Part shown: one piece after another, positions 9,264 through 17,235 of the stretch | How positions within the stretch are numbered: the first letter of the stretch is position 1 | How the letters are laid out: every line of letters begins with the position of its first letter | Assembly: GCA_039803545.1 (NCBI GenBank) | Contig: JBDRYS010000003.1 | Span: forward strand, 19,096 to 83,095 | Direction of reading: 5' to 3' | From: a candidate division WOR-3 bacterium | GTDB lineage: Bacteria > Hydrothermota > Hydrothermia > UBA1063 | DNA length: 64,000 nt | Notes under the pieces: model-generated | Databases searched by the model: none | Seen by the model: the letters and a program-made list of their open reading frames with translations, nothing else | Told to the model about the DNA's origin: nothing | Position numbers and translations under genes: made by a program

Positions 9264-10249
9264 TTTCCCCTCAAAATCGTTAAATAACTTTTGTTCTTAT
9301 TTTCTGCAATAACCCCTATAGGTATAAAGGCACCTTCCTTCGGCTCCGTTCCAACCATATAGGTTATTTTTTTGTACCAATCTAAGGTTTTAAAGGGGTC
9401 GGCTTCCAGGTTCAGCCTACCGTAATAGGTTGGGCAAGGGCTTAAAACCTCAACCAGTGCAAAACCCTCGACCTGCATAGCCTTCTCTAAGAGCTTCTCA
9501 AGGAGAGGTATATGATAAACGGTAGCACGGGCGACAAAATTGGCACCGGCTGCCTTTGCTACTTCGCATCCATCAAAGGAGGGTTCCATATTTCCGTACG
9601 GAGTTGTTGTGGTATAGGCATTGAGCGGGGTAGTTGGAGAGGCCTGTCCACCCGTCATACCGTAGTTGTAGTTATTAACCACAATAGCGAGTAGATCCAC
9701 GTTGCGCTTTGCAGCGTGAAGGAAGTGATTACCTCCAATCGCATAGGCGTCACCGTCACCCATTACCACGATTACTTTAAGGTCTGGTTTAGCAAGCTTT
9801 AGACCTGTGGCAAAGGCAAGGGCTCTTCCGTGTGTTGTGTGTAGGGTATTGAAATCTGCATATCCAGGCATCCTACCAGTACATCCAATCCCGGAGATCA
9901 TTGAAACTCTGTCTTTATCAAGGCCAAGCTTGTTAACCACTTTCAAGAGTGCCTGAAATACCATACCTATACCGCAGCCAGGACACCAGACCGAAGGCAT
10001 ATGGTCTAATCTCAAATAATTACTCATTGGATGGGTGTCACTCTTCACACCTCTGTCTGTAACCCAGATGGCAAAATCAGGACAGTGATTCTCGCACTGT
10101 TTGCAGTTTATGCAGGCATCTTCATTGACGACTACGGGGAATCCCGCGGAATCAAAGTCAAGAACCTCTTTGGGGCATATATTTACACATATGCCACACC
10201 GCTTACAGTAACTCTTGTTTATATGAACGGAATACAATTTTTTCTCCAT
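9239..10249 (-). CDS. korB: 2-oxoacid:ferredoxin oxidoreductase, fused ferredoxin (delta) and TPP-binding beta subunit
   Basis: From ATG 10249 the product is 336 residues. An N-terminal 2x[4Fe-4S] ferredoxin domain has cysteines C15/18/21/25 and C46/49/52/56. The beta subunit follows, with W-C-P-G-C-G (88-93) and the TPP/Mg motif G-D-G-D at 164-167, followed by N-N-Y-N-Y-G-M-T-G-G-Q. Delta and beta are normally separate genes. An in-frame TTG at 10291 would add 14 residues, but it coincides with the -35 box, so ATG 10249 is preferred. No alpha subunit is adjacent: the operon begins here and continues with korC and ndk. The alpha subunit must be encoded elsewhere. Confidence 0.92.
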   Translation of the reverse strand: MEKKLYSVHINKSYCKRCGICVNICPKEVLDFDSAGFPVVVNEDACINCKQCENHCPDFAIWVTDRGVKSDTHPMSNYLRLDHMPSVWCPGCGIGMVFQALLKVVNKLGLDKDRVSMISGIGCTGRMPGYADFNTLHTTHGRALAFATGLKLAKPDLKVIVVMGDGDAYAIGGNHFLHAAKRNVDLLAIVVNNYNYGMTGGQASPTTPLNAYTTTTPYGNMEPSFDGCEVAKAAGANFVARATVYHIPLLEKLLEKAMQVEGFALVEVLSPCPTYYGRLNLEADPFKTLDWYKKITYMVGTEPKEGAFIPIGVIAENKNKSYLTILRGKWTEIRSK

Positions 10250-10262
10250 AAGGTTGTAAATA

Positions 10263-10291
10263 AGGATAAAACCGCCCTTATGGCTTGTCAA
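10263..10291 (-). promoter_or_regulatory. Promoter of korDB-korC-ndk
   Basis: Minus-strand TTGACA (10291-10286), 17-nt spacer, TATCCT (10268-10263). The ATG at 10249 is 13 nt beyond the -10, giving a leader of only a few nt and no Shine-Dalgarno. The -35 overlaps the -35 of the divergent moxR promoter. Confidence 0.7.
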
Positions 10292-10313
10292 GGAATGATG
10301 CTGGATTTATAAT
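10285..10313 (+). promoter_or_regulatory. Leaderless promoter of moxR, sharing -35 bases with the kor promoter
   Basis: TTGTCA (10285-10290), 17-nt spacer, TATAAT (10308-10313), then exactly 6 nt to ATG 10320. The -35 bases 10286-10290 are used on both strands, so the two polymerases probably exclude each other. Confidence 0.75.
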
Positions 10314-10319
10314 TTTACC

Positions 10320-11288
10320 ATGAATGAAAATAGGGTTACGGAATTGAGTAAAGATTTGCTCCAGCGGATTCTTAACGAATTTTCAAAGAGAATAGTTGGG
10401 CAAAAGGATGTTATTGAACAAATTCTCATCGCTCTTTTCTCTCAGGGCCATGTGATTGTATTAGGACTACCAGGCCTTGCAAAGACCTTGATCGTCAAAA
10501 CCCTGGCCGAGCTTCTTGATATTCAATTCTCGAGAATCCAATTTACCCCAGACCTGATGCCATCCGATATAACGGGAAGCGAAATCCTTGAAGAAGATCC
10601 CGTTACAGGCAAAAAATATTTCAAATTCGTTAAAGGTCCTGTTTTTGCCAACATCATTTTAGCCGATGAAATCAACAGAACACCCCCTAAAACCCAGTCC
10701 GCACTCCTTGAAGCAATGCAAGAACTCAAAATCACGGTTTCAGGGAAAACCTACTTTCTTGAGAAGCCCTTTTTTGTTGTTGCAACACAAAACCCAATTG
10801 AGCAGGAGGGTACCTATCCGCTTCCCGAAGCATTGCTCGATAGGTTCATGATGGAGGTCAGGATTAATTATCCATCAAGGAAAGAAGAAATCGAGATTGT
10901 TAAAGAAACCACAGGGCCTGAGGATATAACAATTAACAAAGTTTTGTCCCGTGAAGAGATATTAGAAATTCAGAAGCTTATAAGAGAAATTCCAGCTCCA
11001 GACCACGTGGTAGAGTATGCAGTGGACCTCGTTAGGAAGACCAGGCCCTTAGAAAAAGATGCCCCGGAGGTAGTAAAGGAATATGTTCTTTATGGGGCAA
11101 GTCCCCGTGCCTCCCAATCGTTAATACTCGGAAGTAAAGCAAGGGCCTTTTTGAGAGGCACAATCATACCCACCACCCAGGATGTAAAAAGTCTGGCACT
11201 ACCGGTCTTGAGGCACAGGATAATCCGTTCCTTTAAAGCAGAAGTCGACAACGTGAATGTTGAGGATATTATAAACTCGCTATTATGA
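10320..11288 (+). CDS. moxR: MoxR-type AAA+ ATPase
   Basis: The 322-residue product has Walker A G-L-P-G-L-A-K-T (49-56), Walker [10 protein letters not shown] (112-120), sensor motif [22 protein letters not shown] and a C-terminal lid. This is the complete MoxR/RavA architecture at normal length. MoxR proteins are chaperone-like ATPases that normally act with a VWA-domain partner and are usually followed by DUF58 and VWA genes. None is present here; the next gene, overlapping by 4 nt, is a dGTPase homologue. The partner must be elsewhere, or the role differs. Confidence 0.93.
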   Translation: MNENRVTELSKDLLQRILNEFSKRIVGQKDVIEQILIALFSQGHVIVLGLPGLAKTLIVKTLAELLDIQFSRIQFTPDLMPSDITGSEILEEDPVTGKKYFKFVKGPVFANIILADEINRTPPKTQSALLEAMQELKITVSGKTYFLEKPFFVVATQNPIEQEGTYPLPEALLDRFMMEVRINYPSRKEEIEIVKETTGPEDITINKVLSREEILEIQKLIREIPAPDHVVEYAVDLVRKTRPLEKDAPEVVKEYVLYGASPRASQSLILGSKARAFLRGTIIPTTQDVKSLALPVLRHRIIRSFKAEVDNVNVEDIINSLL

Positions 11289-12328
11289 CAATCAGGGAAA
11301 AATTAGAGGAAAGAGAGTATCAGATTCTTCATCCTAAGGCTAAAAAATCAAGGGAAAGTAAGAGGGCAAAAAAGGAGGAGCCCTGTCCCATAAGGACTGA
11401 ATTCCAAAGGGACAGGGACAGGATAATTCATTCAAAGGCCTTCCGCCGATTAAAACACAAGACCCAGGTATTTATACAACCTGAGGGGGACCATTTTAGA
11501 ACACGCCTCACCCATACCCTCGAAGTCTCCCAGATTGCAAGGACCATAGCAAGAGCACTCTTTTTAAACGAAGACCTCACAGAAGCCATCAGCTTAGGTC
11601 ACGATCTTGGCCATACCCCCTTTGGCCATCAGGGGGAGTATGCCTTAAACGAGTTAATGAAGGAATTTGGGGGATTCAGACACCCCGAGCAGGGGGTAAG
11701 GGTCGTCGAAATTCTTGAAAAAGAAGGTAGGGGACTAAATCTTACAGAAGAGGTAAAAGAAGGCATTGCAAAACACTCCAAAGGATTCGGGAAAATCATA
11801 AGCACAAAAGCATTTTCTTCTACGCTGGAAGGTCAGATAGTAAGGGTTTCCGACATAATTTCCTATGTAAACCACGACCTTGATGATGCAATAAGGGCAA
11901 AAATCTTAAGAAGTGAAGAAATTCCAAAGGAGTTCATTGAGTATTTTGGTGATACAAGTTCAAAGAGAATCAGCTTTATGGTGCAAGATGTGATAGCTTC
12001 GACAATCAAGAACAACTACGAATTCATATCCATGTCCCAAGAGACCGAAAATATGCTGGAAAAATTGAGAGATTTCCTTAAAAACAGGGTCTATTTCTCG
12101 CCCCTCGTCTTATTAGAGTCTGATAAGGCAAAACATGTCATAGAATTTCTCTTTAACTATTTCGTGAAGCATTACAAAGAAATTCCCTTTTACGAAAGCG
12201 TCAAGAAAGTAATTAAAGATTACCCACCCCAGAGGGCGGCTTGCGATTACATTTCAGGGATGACAGACCGATTTGCTCTCCTTGTTTTTGAAGAAAAATT
12301 CATTCCCAAAGCCTGGAGTATGTTTTAG
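11285..12328 (+). CDS. dgt: HD-domain deoxyguanosinetriphosphate triphosphohydrolase-like protein
   Basis: The 347-residue product carries the dGTPase signature R-L-x-H-K-T-Q-V (55-62), [10 protein letters not shown] with H77, and [11 protein letters not shown] with the metal pair H106-D107. The family hydrolyses dNTPs to deoxynucleosides and tripolyphosphate. This length matches the bacterial dGTPase-like subfamily rather than the 500-residue E. coli Dgt. Substrate preference cannot be read from sequence. The start ATG overlaps the moxR stop (ATGA), indicating translational coupling. Confidence 0.9.
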   Translation: MTIREKLEEREYQILHPKAKKSRESKRAKKEEPCPIRTEFQRDRDRIIHSKAFRRLKHKTQVFIQPEGDHFRTRLTHTLEVSQIARTIARALFLNEDLTEAISLGHDLGHTPFGHQGEYALNELMKEFGGFRHPEQGVRVVEILEKEGRGLNLTEEVKEGIAKHSKGFGKIISTKAFSSTLEGQIVRVSDIISYVNHDLDDAIRAKILRSEEIPKEFIEYFGDTSSKRISFMVQDVIASTIKNNYEFISMSQETENMLEKLRDFLKNRVYFSPLVLLESDKAKHVIEFLFNYFVKHYKEIPFYESVKKVIKDYPPQRAACDYISGMTDRFALLVFEEKFIPKAWSMF

Positions 12329-12348
12329 AACCTATCTGAACTCTCAAA

Positions 12349-13224
12349 ATGAGGATCTCAAAAGAAGAATTAAAGAGACGTGTGGTAAAGGCCTATTCAA
12401 TCCTTAAAAGCTGTACCCTCTGCCCCAGAAAATGTAGGGTAAACAGGCTAAAAAATGAAATGGGCCTTTGCAGGACAGGAAATAAAGCCATTGTTTCCTC
12501 TTTCGGCTTACATTTTGGTGAAGAAAGGGTTTTAGTGGGAGGCAGAGGCTCAGGCACTATCTTCTTTGCTGGTTGTTCTCTTCGGTGCGTTTTCTGTCAA
12601 AACTATACAATAAGTCAATATGTTGAAGGAACGCCAATTTCTAATTTAAATTTGGCAAAAATCTTCCTCCTCCTTCAACGGCAAGGGGCAATAAATATTA
12701 ACCTGGTTACACCTTCCCATGTGGTACCTATGATCCTCGAAGCCCTCTACTTAGTCTACGACGATATCAAAATACCAATCCTTTACAACTCCAGTGGATA
12801 TGATTCCGTTGAAACACTCAAGCTTCTTGACGGGGTTATAGATATCTACATGCCGGATTTCAAGTACGGCGATAATGAAAAGGCCTTCAGATACTCAGGG
12901 GTTAAAGACTACTTCGATGTTGCAAAGGAGGCCATAAAAGAGATGCAGAGGCAAGTCGGAGACTTAGTTATCGAAAAAGGTATTGCGAAAAGAGGCCTGC
13001 TTATCCGCCATTTAGTACTACCCCAAGGGCTTGCTGATTCTAAAAAGGTCCTTGACACAATAAAAAACGAGATCTCAAGTAATGCGTACGTGAACGTGAT
13101 GGACCAATATTATCCAACTTTCAGAGCCTATGAGTTCCCTGAACTCTCCCGGAGACTAACCTCCAATGAATACGATGAAGTGAGAAATTACGCGATTTCC
13201 CTTGGATTAAGGCTCGCCGAATAA
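12349..13224 (+). CDS. PflA-like radical SAM protein (COG1313 type)
   Basis: The 291-residue product has the radical SAM cluster motif C76-x3-C80-x2-C83 within F-F-A-G-C-S-L-R-C-V-F-C-Q-N-Y. An extra N-terminal cysteine set (C22, C25, C29, C41) could hold a second metal centre. The rest fits the short PflA-homologue family (COG1313) whose substrate is not established; no glycyl-radical enzyme lies nearby. It is 20 nt downstream of dgt on the same strand and has no strong Shine-Dalgarno. It probably ends the moxR-dgt unit. Confidence 0.85.
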   Translation: MRISKEELKRRVVKAYSILKSCTLCPRKCRVNRLKNEMGLCRTGNKAIVSSFGLHFGEERVLVGGRGSGTIFFAGCSLRCVFCQNYTISQYVEGTPISNLNLAKIFLLLQRQGAININLVTPSHVVPMILEALYLVYDDIKIPILYNSSGYDSVETLKLLDGVIDIYMPDFKYGDNEKAFRYSGVKDYFDVAKEAIKEMQRQVGDLVIEKGIAKRGLLIRHLVLPQGLADSKKVLDTIKNEISSNAYVNVMDQYYPTFRAYEFPELSRRLTSNEYDEVRNYAISLGLRLAE

Positions 13225-13260
13225 TACCTATAAATTTAAGCCTTTTTAACGGCGCAAGAA

Positions 13261-13289
13261 TTGATTATCTCAAAGACCATCGTTATAAT
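13261..13289 (+). promoter_or_regulatory. Promoter of the ytxH-accD-malK-brkB-pyrF unit
   Basis: TTGATT (13261-13266), exact 17-nt spacer, consensus TATAAT (13284-13289). It is followed by AGGGAGG at 13297-13303 and ATG at 13309. Confidence 0.8.
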
Positions 13290-13308
13290 TATAATCAGGG
13301 AGGTTACG

Positions 13309-13488
13309 ATGAAGAAGTTTGTCGCCTTCATAGTGGGAATCGGAATTGGGGCTGTCCTGGTTAGCCTTTTATCTCCAGCACCGGGAAAAGAAATCAGGAA
13401 GAAGATAAAAGTAACCCTGAAAAAGCCGGACGTGCGCGAAAAGATAGCAAAGATCAAGGATATTTACTCAAAATTTCAGGTAGACTGA
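13309..13488 (+). CDS. YtxH-like small membrane protein
   Basis: A 59-residue protein with one hydrophobic helix (about residues 5-22, glycine-rich G-I-G-I-G-A-V-L) followed by 'S-P-x-x-G-K-E-I-R-K-K-I' and a basic helical tail. This is the layout of YtxH/gas-vesicle-like stress proteins. ATG 13309 is chosen over the in-frame TTG at 13261 because AGGGAGG sits 5 nt upstream and the TTG lies in the -35 box. It is first in the operon with accD 3 nt downstream. Function is unknown. Confidence 0.7.
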   Translation: MKKFVAFIVGIGIGAVLVSLLSPAPGKEIRKKIKVTLKKPDVREKIAKIKDIYSKFQVD

Positions 13489-13491
13489 TTT

Positions 13492-14328
13492 ATGCTCTTC
13501 AAGAAGAAGAAAGAGTTAGAAGCCTCAAAAAAAGAGATCCCCGAAGGTCTTTTTGTTAAATGCGAAAATTGTGGGGAAATGCTTTACAAAGCCGTTCTAG
13601 AGAAGAACTTCCTCGTATGTCCTAAATGTGGCTACCATTTCCGTGCGAATGTCGAGGTTTACAAAAAACTCCTTCTCGATGGTGAGGAATTTGAAGAACT
13701 TATTGCATCTCACCTTGAAAGCGATGACCCTCTAAACTTTCCTGAATACAAAAATAAACTGGAACAAGCGAAGAAAAATACGGGCCTTAAAGAAGCAGCC
13801 ATCGCCGGAATAGGGAAATTGGATGGCAAAAAGGTGGTTCTCTTCCTGACAGATTTCAGATTTCTTGGTGGCAGCATGGGGTCTGTTTACGGTGAAATAT
13901 TTTACAGGGCCTGCGAAGTTGCTAAAGAAAAGAAAATTCCTTTAATCTCGGTTACCTCCTCTGGAGGCGGGGCAAGGATGCATGAGGGCATCTTTTCCCT
14001 GATGCAAATGGTAAAGACCACCCTCGGTGTTGAACTTTTGAATGAAGCCAAAATTCCATTTATTTCCGTTGTCTGCGACCCCACCATGGGGGGAGTTATG
14101 GCTTCCTTTGCCTCCCTCGGCGACCTTAACTTAGCAGAACCGGGAGCCCTGCTGGGATTTGCTGGTCCCCGGGTTATTGAACAGACCATCAAACAAACCC
14201 TTCCGCCTGGCTTTCAAAGGAGCGAATTTCTTCTACAAAAGGGCTTTCTTGATATGGTCGTTCCAAGAAAGGAATTAAAAGAAACACTTTCGAAAATATT
14301 GTCCTATTTGGGGGTTCAAAATGGCTGA
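13492..14328 (+). CDS. accD: Acetyl-CoA carboxylase carboxyltransferase subunit beta
   Basis: The 278-residue product begins with the AccD zinc finger (C24/C27 and C43/C46). The crotonase-fold carboxyltransferase domain follows, with 'F-L-G-G-S-M-G-S-V', 'S-S-G-G-A-R-M-H-E-G' and 'L-A-E-P-G-A-L-L-G-F-A-G'. With AccA it transfers CO2 from carboxybiotin to acetyl-CoA, the committing step of fatty acid synthesis. AccA, AccB and AccC are not in the window. The gene overlaps the following ABC ATPase by 8 nt, an odd pairing, and sits in the operon driven from 13261. Confidence 0.95.
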   Translation: MLFKKKKELEASKKEIPEGLFVKCENCGEMLYKAVLEKNFLVCPKCGYHFRANVEVYKKLLLDGEEFEELIASHLESDDPLNFPEYKNKLEQAKKNTGLKEAAIAGIGKLDGKKVVLFLTDFRFLGGSMGSVYGEIFYRACEVAKEKKIPLISVTSSGGGARMHEGIFSLMQMVKTTLGVELLNEAKIPFISVVCDPTMGGVMASFASLGDLNLAEPGALLGFAGPRVIEQTIKQTLPPGFQRSEFLLQKGFLDMVVPRKELKETLSKILSYLGVQNG

Positions 14329-15403
14329 AGTTAGGCTCATAAATGTGACCAAAATTTATCCCCGTGGTAATGCAGGGGTCAAAAACGTTACCTTTGATGT
14401 TGCAGATGGTGAGTTTTGCGTGATCCTTGGACCCTCGGGGTGTGGTAAAACTACAACCCTAAGGCTGATTGCGGGGCTTGAGTATCCTACCAGTGGAGAA
14501 ATCTACATTGGGAATAGATTGGTAAATAACGTGGAACCTAAGGACAGAGAAATTGCCATGGTTTTCCAGAACTATGCCCTTTATCCCCACATGACAGTGT
14601 ATGAAAACATGGCCTTCGGCTTGAAAATGAGAAAAGTTCCAAAGGAGGAGATTCACAAAAGGATAATGGAAGCCGCCGAACTACTCGATATAAAAAACCT
14701 TCTCGATCGGAAGCCCCGAGAACTCTCCGGTGGACAGAGGCAAAGGGTTGCCGTCGGAAGGGTAATTGTAAGGCATCCGAAAGTATTCCTCTTTGATGAA
14801 CCCCTTTCAAACCTCGATGCCAAGATGAGAGTAAGGATGAGAGCTGAACTAAAGAGAATCCACGAGCAACTCAAAACAACCACCATATACGTAACCCATG
14901 ATCAGGTTGAGGCTATGACCTTGGGGCAAAAGATTGTTTTGATGAAAGATGGAGAGATCCAGCAAATTGGCGATCCCATGACTCTTTACGAATATCCAGT
15001 GAACAGGTTTGTTGCAGGGTTTATCGGCTCACCTCCTATGAACTTCATTGAGGGAGAACTAATTGAGGAAAACGGGAAACTCGCCTTTGTTTCCCCCGTA
15101 GGGAAATACATAATTCCTGAAGAGGTCGCAAAGAAAGTGAGGGGAAAAGCAACCAGGAAGGCGATACTCGGAGTAAGGCCCGAGGATGTAATTTTAAACC
15201 AGGGAGATTTTTCGGCCCAGGTCGAGTTTTACGAGCTTCTGGGTAATGAAACTATCGTCTATCTTAAATGTGGAGAACAAGCCATAACATCAAGAGTTCC
15301 TTCATCCTACATAGTAAGAACTGGAGAATTTGTAAAATTTACCTTTTCGGGGAAAATACACCTCTTTGATAAAGAGACGGAGGAAAGTTTATTAAAATCT
15401 TAA
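14321..15403 (+). CDS. MalK/UgpC-type ABC transporter ATP-binding protein
   Basis: The 360-residue product has Walker A G-P-S-G-C-G-K-T-T (37-45), signature L-S-G-G-Q (135-139), Walker B V-F-L-F-D-E-P (155-161) and a C-terminal TOBE region (about 235-350) typical of MalK, UgpC and MsmX ATPases that energise sugar or glycerol-phosphate importers. No permease or binding protein lies within the window, so it may serve several remote permeases, as MsmX does. It overlaps accD by 8 nt; the next gene probably starts inside its last 13 bases. Confidence 0.93.
   Translation: MAEVRLINVTKIYPRGNAGVKNVTFDVADGEFCVILGPSGCGKTTTLRLIAGLEYPTSGEIYIGNRLVNNVEPKDREIAMVFQNYALYPHMTVYENMAFGLKMRKVPKEEIHKRIMEAAELLDIKNLLDRKPRELSGGQRQRVAVGRVIVRHPKVFLFDEPLSNLDAKMRVRMRAELKRIHEQLKTTTIYVTHDQVEAMTLGQKIVLMKDGEIQQIGDPMTLYEYPVNRFVAGFIGSPPMNFIEGELIEENGKLAFVSPVGKYIIPEEVAKKVRGKATRKAILGVRPEDVILNQGDFSAQVEFYELLGNETIVYLKCGEQAITSRVPSSYIVRTGEFVKFTFSGKIHLFDKETEESLLKS
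15379..15393 (+). promoter_or_regulatory. Shine-Dalgarno plus ATT start codon of the brkB-like gene
   Basis: GGAGG at 15379-15383, 7 nt, then ATT at 15391. The frame downstream encodes K-I-L-S-F-L-K-R-F-F-D-K, the expected BrkB/YihY N-terminus. No ATG, GTG or TTG in the frame gives the same coverage with a ribosome site. Confidence 0.6.
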
Positions 15404-16566
15404 GCTTCTTAAAACGTTTTTTTGACAAGATTCAAGAGGACGAGCTGTTTACCAAGGCTTCTTCGCTTTCTTATATGACCATCTTTGCATCGGTGCCTGC
15501 TATTTCCCTTGTCTTTTTCCTATTCGCAAGATTTTCAGTTTTCTCTGATCTCTATCAAAAGTTTAAAAATTTTCTTTTCACCTATTTTATACCCCAAAGC
15601 GGTGTGGGGTTTGAGAAAAAATTGGACCAGTTACTCCAGAATATAGGTTCCCTCGAGATTTTCGGTGTTCTTGCGTTAATTATAACTACAATTCTTGTAG
15701 TTGATTCCATAGAGGGAAACATAAACAGGATATGGGGAATCAAGAAAAAGAGACCTCTCCTTGTAAAAATGGCTTCCTATTGGGCCTTTATAAGCCTCGT
15801 TCCCGTTTTAATCGCCCTTTCCCTTTATATCTCAACTCGATTTGCCTCCTTCGGATTTCTAAAAATTCTCGGCGAATCCATTGTATTCCGATCCATACAG
15901 TATATTTTGTTACCCTTTTTTATCACTGTTCTTGCCTTTTGGATCATCTATTTCTTTTTGCCAAATGCAGAAGTAAACCCTCTCGCTGCTCTTGGCGGGG
16001 CTGTCTTTGGAGCCCTGTTTTGGGAAGTTTCAAAGTGGGGTTTTGACGCTTACATCGTCTACTTTTCTACCATCCCAAAATTCTACGGAACTCTCGGAAA
16101 CATCTTAATTTTCATATTCTGGATCTATCTATCATGGCTATTTCTCCTTCTTGGTGCCGAAGTGGCCGTATTTTTGGAGGGTGACCCGGGTGCCAAAATC
16201 ACCCCCTCGCTTTTACTCACAGTCATGCTACTAACCTACAAAAAGTTTGACAAAGGCGACCCTATTACTTTGAAGGACATAATAAATCACCTCAAGATAA
16301 ACCGCGCAAAGACGACGTTTGTATTTAGAACCCTTGAGGCCCATAACCTTGTTGTAGAGATAAAAAAAGGCCACTTTGTTCCAGTAAAACATCCTGAAAA
16401 AGTGTTAATAAAAGACCTTATTAAAACCCTCGGCGTCATAAATTTTGAAACGAATGGCCTCCTGAAAACAGACATCAAAGCTCTTGAATTTATTGAGCAA
16501 AAGGTTGAATCAGGTATAGAAAACCTTACAGTAGAGGAGGTTCTGCCATTAGTACAGGAATTATAA
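15391..16566 (+). CDS. YihY/BrkB family inner-membrane protein with probable ATT start
   Basis: The first ATG (15475) falls inside the conserved N-terminal segment (A-S-S-L-S-Y-M-T-I-F-A). The reading frame continues upstream to ATT 15391, 7 nt after GGAGG. From there the protein has 391 residues: a basic N-terminal helix, six or so membrane helices with the family's 'A-x-L-S-Y' start, and a C-terminal 120-residue soluble winged-helix-like extension rich in K/E. BrkB/YihY proteins (historically misnamed ribonuclease BN) have no settled function. The gene overlaps malK by 13 nt and pyrF by 19 nt, consistent with translational coupling. Confidence 0.85.
   Translation: MKILSFLKRFFDKIQEDELFTKASSLSYMTIFASVPAISLVFFLFARFSVFSDLYQKFKNFLFTYFIPQSGVGFEKKLDQLLQNIGSLEIFGVLALIITTILVVDSIEGNINRIWGIKKKRPLLVKMASYWAFISLVPVLIALSLYISTRFASFGFLKILGESIVFRSIQYILLPFFITVLAFWIIYFFLPNAEVNPLAALGGAVFGALFWEVSKWGFDAYIVYFSTIPKFYGTLGNILIFIFWIYLSWLFLLLGAEVAVFLEGDPGAKITPSLLLTVMLLTYKKFDKGDPITLKDIINHLKINRAKTTFVFRTLEAHNLVVEIKKGHFVPVKHPEKVLIKDLIKTLGVINFETNGLLKTDIKALEFIEQKVESGIENLTVEEVLPLVQEL
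16534..16550 (+). promoter_or_regulatory. Shine-Dalgarno plus ATT start codon of pyrF
   Basis: GAGGAGG at 16534-16540, 7 nt, then ATT at 16548. The geometry is the same as at the preceding gene. Translation from here restores the first beta strand (I-I-I-A-L-N) of the TIM barrel, which the ATG at 16587 would delete. Confidence 0.6.
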
Positions 16567-17234
16567 TCGCTTTAAATACAGCCTCGATGGAAGAGGCATT
16601 AAAATGGGTGGATAATATAGGCAATGAACACGACTTTTACAAAGTAGGGCTCCCCCTTTACCTCCGGTACGGAAAGAACATTATCGAAGAACTTAAAAAA
16701 CGAAATAAGAGGATTTTCCTCGATCTAAAACTCCATGACATACCGTCGGTCGTAGCCCAGAGTCTCGAACCCTTTGAAAGAGGAGAGGTTGAGATTATCA
16801 CCGTTCATATCTCTGGTGGTTCTGAAATGCTAAGAAGGGCATTAGAACAAGCCCACAAAAGAGGGATTGCCCTGGCGGGTGTTTCTGTTTTAACCAGCCT
16901 TTCAAGGCTTGAGATACAAAGGCTTTTTGCTTACCCCTGCGAAATAGAAAGAATTGTTGAGAGTATGCTAAACGTTGCCGCTGAATGTGGAGTCGACTAT
17001 GCCGTTCTATCAGGCATAGAAGTTTCGAAGATAGGATCAAAGTTTAAAGGAAAAATTGGTTTTATTGTACCTGGCATCAGGATGGAAGGAGAAGAGGCAG
17101 ACGATCAGTCAAGAGTAATAACCCCTCAAGAGGCAAAAAGGCTGGGCATCAACTATATCGTGGTTGGAAGACCCATTACCCACAGTCCGGACCCTGTTAA
17201 TGCGCTGAGAAAATACAAAGAAGCTTTGCTTTAA
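16548..17234 (+). CDS. pyrF: Orotidine 5'-phosphate decarboxylase, probable ATT start
   Basis: The product (228 residues from ATT 16548) decarboxylates OMP to UMP. It has the catalytic tetrad region F-L-D-L-K-L-H-D-I-P (D-x-K-x-x-D), the phosphate-binding G-I-R and the C-terminal V-V-G-R-P-I. The normal strand-1 signature (V/I)-A-L-D appears as I-I-A-L-N: the substrate-contacting Asp of that strand is Asn here. ATG 16587 has no ribosome site and would remove strand 1, so ATT is preferred. It closes the operon; the next gene begins 1 nt after its stop. Confidence 0.92.
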   Translation: MSTGIIIALNTASMEEALKWVDNIGNEHDFYKVGLPLYLRYGKNIIEELKKRNKRIFLDLKLHDIPSVVAQSLEPFERGEVEIITVHISGGSEMLRRALEQAHKRGIALAGVSVLTSLSRLEIQRLFAYPCEIERIVESMLNVAAECGVDYAVLSGIEVSKIGSKFKGKIGFIVPGIRMEGEEADDQSRVITPQEAKRLGINYIVVGRPITHSPDPVNALRKYKEALL

Positions 17235-17235
17235 G

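Noticed and set aside
10250..10291. TTG 10291 as the start of the kor ferredoxin-beta fusion
   Set aside because: The codon coincides with the -35 box of the gene's own promoter; ATG 10249 fits the ferredoxin start better.
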